Shown here: in pieces, positions 7,794 to 10,930 of the stretch
How the letters are laid out: each line of letters starts with the position of its first letter
How positions within the stretch are numbered: the first letter of the stretch is position 1
Assembly (NCBI GenBank): GCA_017861495.1
Contig: JAGFXW010000057.1
Span: 1-10,930, forward strand
DNA: 10,930 bases
Direction of reading: 5' to 3'
Origin: Bacillota bacterium
GTDB lineage: Bacteria > Bacillota_C > Negativicutes > CTSoil-072
Made by a program: the position numbers and the translations under genes
Notes under the pieces: model-generated
The model's input: only the letters and a program-made list of their open reading frames with translations
Databases searched by the model: none
What the model was told of the DNA's origin: nothing

Positions 7794-8846
7794 ATGCGTC
7801 GTTATGCGCCTTTGTTTTTAATATCTTGTTTTATACTGTTTACAACGGTTTTAGGGTTAACTTATCTTTCTGGTCACGCTGACAAAAAAATTCCGGAAAA
7901 CGGCAATAGTATTACGGTTTATACAACGCTGCCGGCAGAACAGGTTTCATTGCTTGCGCAAGATTTCGAAAGAGACTATAAAATCCACGTAAATATTGTT
8001 TTATTGTCTGGACAAGACTTAATTGCGCGTCTGGCGGCTGAAAAAGACATGCCGCAAGCGGATGTAGTATTGGCTGACCAAGCAGTGCTTGTCCAACTCA
8101 AACAATTGAATCTGTTGGAACCTTGTTTTTCAGAACAAATCGATCTCGTATCGGAACAGTTTGTCGATGCTGATAACTATTGGACGGGTGTTTGGTATGA
8201 TCCGGTTATTTTTGCCGCAAATCAAGATTTCATCCGGACTAACATTGTTGATCTTCGTACATGGAATGATCTTATTGCAAAGGAAGACGGTCCTAAAATT
8301 CGCCTGGGGATCACTGATTTTATGACTGCCGATGCTTCCGCCACGGTATTACATATGATGGCTGCCCTCAAGGGCGAAACAGAGACTCTGGCTTTCTTTA
8401 AAAAAATTCACCCGCAAATTGTTCAATATGCCAAATTTCTAACAACGCCGATACGAATGGTTGGATTTGGTGAATGTGACGTTGCCATTGCGGTCCAAAG
8501 TGAAACAATTCGTTATATTAATGACGGATTTCCCATAAAAATACTTTATCCGGAAGATGGCACGGCATTTTATTTAACCGGCGCAGCTCTGGTAAAAAAG
8601 GCAACCCGTCAAACAGATAGCATTATGCTCGTTGATTGGTTATTGCAAGATAATGCACAATGGACAATGCAGAAAAATAAATATTTTTTCGTTCCAGTAA
8701 ATCCGGAGAGCCGGATGATAAAAAACTTGGCAATGAAAAATTTAGAATTATGGGAATCTGTTCCTAATTCATCTGCGAAAGAAAAACAAAAACTAATGGA
8801 TACTTGGGTGCAAACGATACGACTTGCTCCTAAAGAGACAAAATAG
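7794..8846 (+). CDS. ABC-transporter-type extracellular solute-binding protein (orphan)
   Basis: The 350-residue product resembles family 1 / iron(III)-type binding proteins of ABC importers. A signal sequence or anchor covers about 1-29: MRR, then a hydrophobic core, with a possible signal peptidase site after SGHA. LISC at 9-12 formally resembles a lipobox but sits too early and is followed by more hydrophobic residues, so a lipoprotein is doubtful. The mature part opens with SITVYTTLPAEQVSLLAQDF (39-58). It continues with LIARLAAEKDMPQADVVLAD (76-95), a pattern common to AfuA/FbpA-like proteins, and ends with the hinge-type region ALVKKATRQTDSIMLVDWLL. I see no paired tyrosines like the FbpA iron site, so the ligand is open. 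No permease or ATPase gene lies nearby. The gene ends 10 bases before rimO, whose ribosome binding site overlaps its stop codon, implying co-transcription. Confidence 0.85.
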   Translation: MRRYAPLFLISCFILFTTVLGLTYLSGHADKKIPENGNSITVYTTLPAEQVSLLAQDFERDYKIHVNIVLLSGQDLIARLAAEKDMPQADVVLADQAVLVQLKQLNLLEPCFSEQIDLVSEQFVDADNYWTGVWYDPVIFAANQDFIRTNIVDLRTWNDLIAKEDGPKIRLGITDFMTADASATVLHMMAALKGETETLAFFKKIHPQIVQYAKFLTTPIRMVGFGECDVAIAVQSETIRYINDGFPIKILYPEDGTAFYLTGAALVKKATRQTDSIMLVDWLLQDNAQWTMQKNKYFFVPVNPESRMIKNLAMKNLELWESVPNSSAKEKQKLMDTWVQTIRLAPKETK

Positions 8847-8856
8847 GAGGCGCTGA

Positions 8857-10191
8857 ATGCTTAAAATTGGTTTTATTAGTCTAGGCTGTGCCAAAAACTT
8901 GGTAGATACCGAAGTAATGCTCGGCATATTAACACAAAATAATCTGGCTATTACGGATGATCCGCAAGAAGCAGATATTTTAATTATTAATACGTGCACA
9001 TTTATTGATGCTGCGAAAGAAGAATCGATATCCACCATTTTGCAAATGGCAGAATATAAAAAAAACGGTCGTTGCCGTTCGCTTATCGTTGCCGGTTGCC
9101 TGGGACAGCGGTATCATCAGGAATTACTCGATGAGTTGCCGGAAGTCGATGCAATTATCGGCACTGGCGCATGGCATCGGATTATGGAGGCGGTCGACGC
9201 CACAATGCAAGGCCGTCGTCTTTTGTTGGTCGGCGCAGCGGATTCCATTTATGATGAAACGATGCCGCGCATAACTACTACTCCAGAATACAGTGCATAC
9301 GTTAAAATCGCTGAAGGTTGCAATAATTGTTGTTCTTATTGCGTGATCCCAACAGTAAGAGGATCATTTCGCAGTCGTACGATCCCGTCGATTGTCCGCG
9401 AAGCAGAAAACCTTGCCGCACGCGGGGTACGGGAAATTAATCTGATTGCCCAAGATACAACCAGCTATGGTAAAGATGTATACGGGAAACCACAATTAAC
9501 CGAATTGCTGCAAGAATTGGTGAAAATAGAGGGTATCCATTGGATTCGGTTACTATATTGTTATCCTAAATATTTTTCTGATGAACTGATCGATTTGATA
9601 GCCAACGAACCCAAAGTTTGCAAATATGTAGATTTGCCGTTACAACACGCAGATGGTGAAATACTAAAAGCCATGAACCGAAAGGATACCCCGGAAGAAA
9701 TAACGGGTTTGCTGACAAAATTGCGGCAACAAATCCCTGGCGTCGTAATCCGCACTTCAATGATTGTCGGTTTTCCGGGTGAAACAGAAGACCAATTCCA
9801 TCATCTTTGCCAATTTGTTGAACAACAACAGTTTGAACGAATGGGTGTGTTTGTTTATTCACAAGAAGAAAATACGCCGGCTGCCAAAATGCCAAATCAA
9901 GTTTCTGAGGAAGTGAAACAAGAAAGATACCATATGCTGATGGCAATGCAGTGTAAAATTTCCGAACACCTGAATTTAAAATTGGAAGGTCAAATTATTG
10001 ATGTGTTGATTGAAGGATTTACGGAAGAAAATTCTGACATTGCCTATGGACGGTCTTATCGTGAAGCGCCTGACGTTGACGGTCGGATTTTTATTGAAAA
10101 TGCCGGGGCGCTGCAACGCGGCCAAATTGTACGTGCCCAAGTGGTGCAAGGGTTCACTTATGATTTACTGGCAGAAATATTGCCTGAATAA
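8857..10191 (+). CDS. rimO: Ribosomal protein S12 methylthiotransferase
   Basis: RimO is a radical SAM enzyme that adds a methylthio group to the beta-carbon of the conserved aspartate of ribosomal protein S12. The 444-residue product has the full three-domain layout. The N-terminal MTTase domain has cluster cysteines C11 (ISLGCAKNLVDTEVM), C47 (NTCTFIDAAKEES) and C81 (VAGCLGQRY). The radical SAM core has C155, C159 and C162 in EGCNNCCSYCVIP, followed by RGSFRSR. A C-terminal TRAM domain spans about 375-440 and ends VQGFTYDLLAEI. C158 is an extra cysteine next to C159 in the radical SAM loop. The sequence LGCAKNLVDTEVMLG and the S12-type tail separate it from MiaB and MtaB. The ATG at 8857 has TAGGAGG (8844-8850) 6 bases upstream. 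That site overlaps the stop of the solute-binding protein gene. cinA follows after 36 bases. Confidence 0.95.
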   Translation: MLKIGFISLGCAKNLVDTEVMLGILTQNNLAITDDPQEADILIINTCTFIDAAKEESISTILQMAEYKKNGRCRSLIVAGCLGQRYHQELLDELPEVDAIIGTGAWHRIMEAVDATMQGRRLLLVGAADSIYDETMPRITTTPEYSAYVKIAEGCNNCCSYCVIPTVRGSFRSRTIPSIVREAENLAARGVREINLIAQDTTSYGKDVYGKPQLTELLQELVKIEGIHWIRLLYCYPKYFSDELIDLIANEPKVCKYVDLPLQHADGEILKAMNRKDTPEEITGLLTKLRQQIPGVVIRTSMIVGFPGETEDQFHHLCQFVEQQQFERMGVFVYSQEENTPAAKMPNQVSEEVKQERYHMLMAMQCKISEHLNLKLEGQIIDVLIEGFTEENSDIAYGRSYREAPDVDGRIFIENAGALQRGQIVRAQVVQGFTYDLLAEILPE

Positions 10192-10227
10192 TACCGGCCG
10201 CTTCAGTGGAAGAACGGGGGAAGAAAT

Positions 10228-10930
10228 ATGATCATTGAGTTAATAAGCACCGGAACTGAGTTATTATTAGGAGAGATTATAAATACAAACGCGCCATATT
10301 TGGCAAAACGTCTTAACGAACTTGGTTTCAATGTATTGCTCCAAACTACTGTAGGCGATAATCGCGCCAGATTGGCTCAAGTTCTGGAAACGGCCCGTAA
10401 CCGGGCCGATATTGTTATTACAACGGGCGGTCTTGGACCTACGCAAGGCGATATCACCAAAGAAATTACTGCTGAAATTACCAATAAAAAGCTTTTATTA
10501 CATAAACCAAGTGAAGAAAATATTCGCAACCGGTTTGCCAAGCTGCACCGATCAATGACCTCGAATAACCTCAGGCAAGCTATGATCCCGGAAGGGGGAC
10601 TGGCGCTGCCAAATGAGCGGGGAACGGCGCCTGGTGTTGTTGTTGAAACAACCAAGGCTACTTTTATCAACCTACCCGGACCACCCCACGAGATGCAAAA
10701 AATGTTTGAGCAGAGCGTAGTTCCGTATTTGCAAGAGCGTTTTGGCGTTCAAGGCACGATTGCTTCGCGGATTTTACGAACCCATGGCATTACCGAATCG
10801 GCATTAGAAGAAGAAATTAAAGACTATATTTTAGCGCAAAGCAACCCAACGTTAGCTTTACTGGCCAGAAATGGAGAGATCATTGTTCGCATTACTGCCA
10901 GTGCCGGACAAAAAGAAGCAGCACAAGTAT
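10228..10930 (+). CDS. cinA: CinA family protein, N-terminal part (runs off the window)
   Basis: CinA proteins combine a molybdopterin-binding-like (MoCF/COG1058) domain, linked to ADP-ribose or NAD-derived pyrophosphatase activity, with a C-terminal NMN deamidase domain involved in NAD recycling. The first 234 codons are present and open to the window end. They cover the MoCF domain (about 1-170): MIIELISTGTELLLGEIINT at the start, TTGGLGPTQGD at 65-75, and NLPGPPHEM at 148-156. The connecting region follows (SRILRTHGITESALEE). The motif reads GPTQGD where many CinA proteins have GPTxDD; the second Asp is kept. The ATG at 10228 has GGGGGAAG (10216-10223) upstream. In many Firmicutes cinA is followed by recA, which would lie beyond the edge. 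Whether the C-terminal deamidase domain is present cannot be seen. Confidence 0.93.
   Translation, partial: MIIELISTGTELLLGEIINTNAPYLAKRLNELGFNVLLQTTVGDNRARLAQVLETARNRADIVITTGGLGPTQGDITKEITAEITNKKLLLHKPSEENIRNRFAKLHRSMTSNNLRQAMIPEGGLALPNERGTAPGVVVETTKATFINLPGPPHEMQKMFEQSVVPYLQERFGVQGTIASRILRTHGITESALEEEIKDYILAQSNPTLALLARNGEIIVRITASAGQKEAAQV

Noticed and set aside
9566..9946. Minus-strand 126-codon open frame antisense to rimO
   Set aside because: It is a shadow of rimO with no ribosome binding site or domain; the sense strand encodes a complete conserved enzyme.
1..10930. A hidden novel system such as a defence island, biosynthetic cluster, CRISPR array or mobile element
   Set aside because: No repeats with regular spacers, transposase, integrase, attachment-site pairs or toxin-antitoxin pair are visible, and almost every base belongs to an identifiable housekeeping gene.

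Overview
The window looks like ordinary chromosomal DNA from a low-to-mid GC, endospore-lineage Firmicute. The best guess is a Negativicutes/Clostridia-type anaerobe. This rests on gene order: an aspartokinase end followed by dapA, then a SpoIIIE-type ftsK, a RodZ-like gene, rimO and cinA. That order resembles the dapG-dapA-ftsK-rodZ-rimO-cinA backbone known from Bacillus and Clostridia. AGGAGG-type ribosome binding sites and frequent TTG starts agree. The assignment to a class is inference, because no rRNA or other marker is present.

Layout. Bases 1-970 hold the last codons of an aspartokinase and a complete dapA (lysine/diaminopimelate/dipicolinate pathway). A spacer with a strong GC-rich hairpin (1062-1093) closes this unit. 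Bases 1183-3351 encode a membrane-anchored FtsK/SpoIIIE DNA translocase. After a 143-base AT-rich gap with a possible promoter come mnmH (tRNA 2-selenouridine synthase) and, overlapping it by 17 bases, a RodZ-like membrane HTH protein whose stop codon sits in the loop of a hairpin terminator. Next is a YgiQ-family radical SAM protein (5314-7200). It converges on a minus-strand gene for a small four-helix membrane protein of unknown function (7211-7651). That gene has its own promoter candidate, and a clear minus-strand terminator lies inside the 3' end of ygiQ. From 7794 rightwards a plus-strand unit encodes an orphan periplasmic-type solute-binding protein, RimO (ribosomal protein S12 methylthiotransferase) and the first 234 codons of CinA, cut by the window end.

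How the genes fit together. They are mostly housekeeping: cell-wall/lysine precursor supply, chromosome translocation at the septum, cell shape, and modification of tRNA and ribosome. Two radical SAM iron-sulfur enzymes and a selenium-dependent tRNA enzyme fit an anaerobic, selenium-using organism. I see no mobile element, CRISPR array, tRNA, rRNA, phage gene or defence cassette, and no convincing novel system. The points worth a second look are the mnmH insertion, the orphan binding protein coupled to rimO, the unknown membrane protein, the terminators that overlap coding sequence, and the run of three TTG-started genes. No gene-free stretch exceeds 300 bases; the longest (971-1182) holds only the hairpin and the ftsK ribosome binding site.
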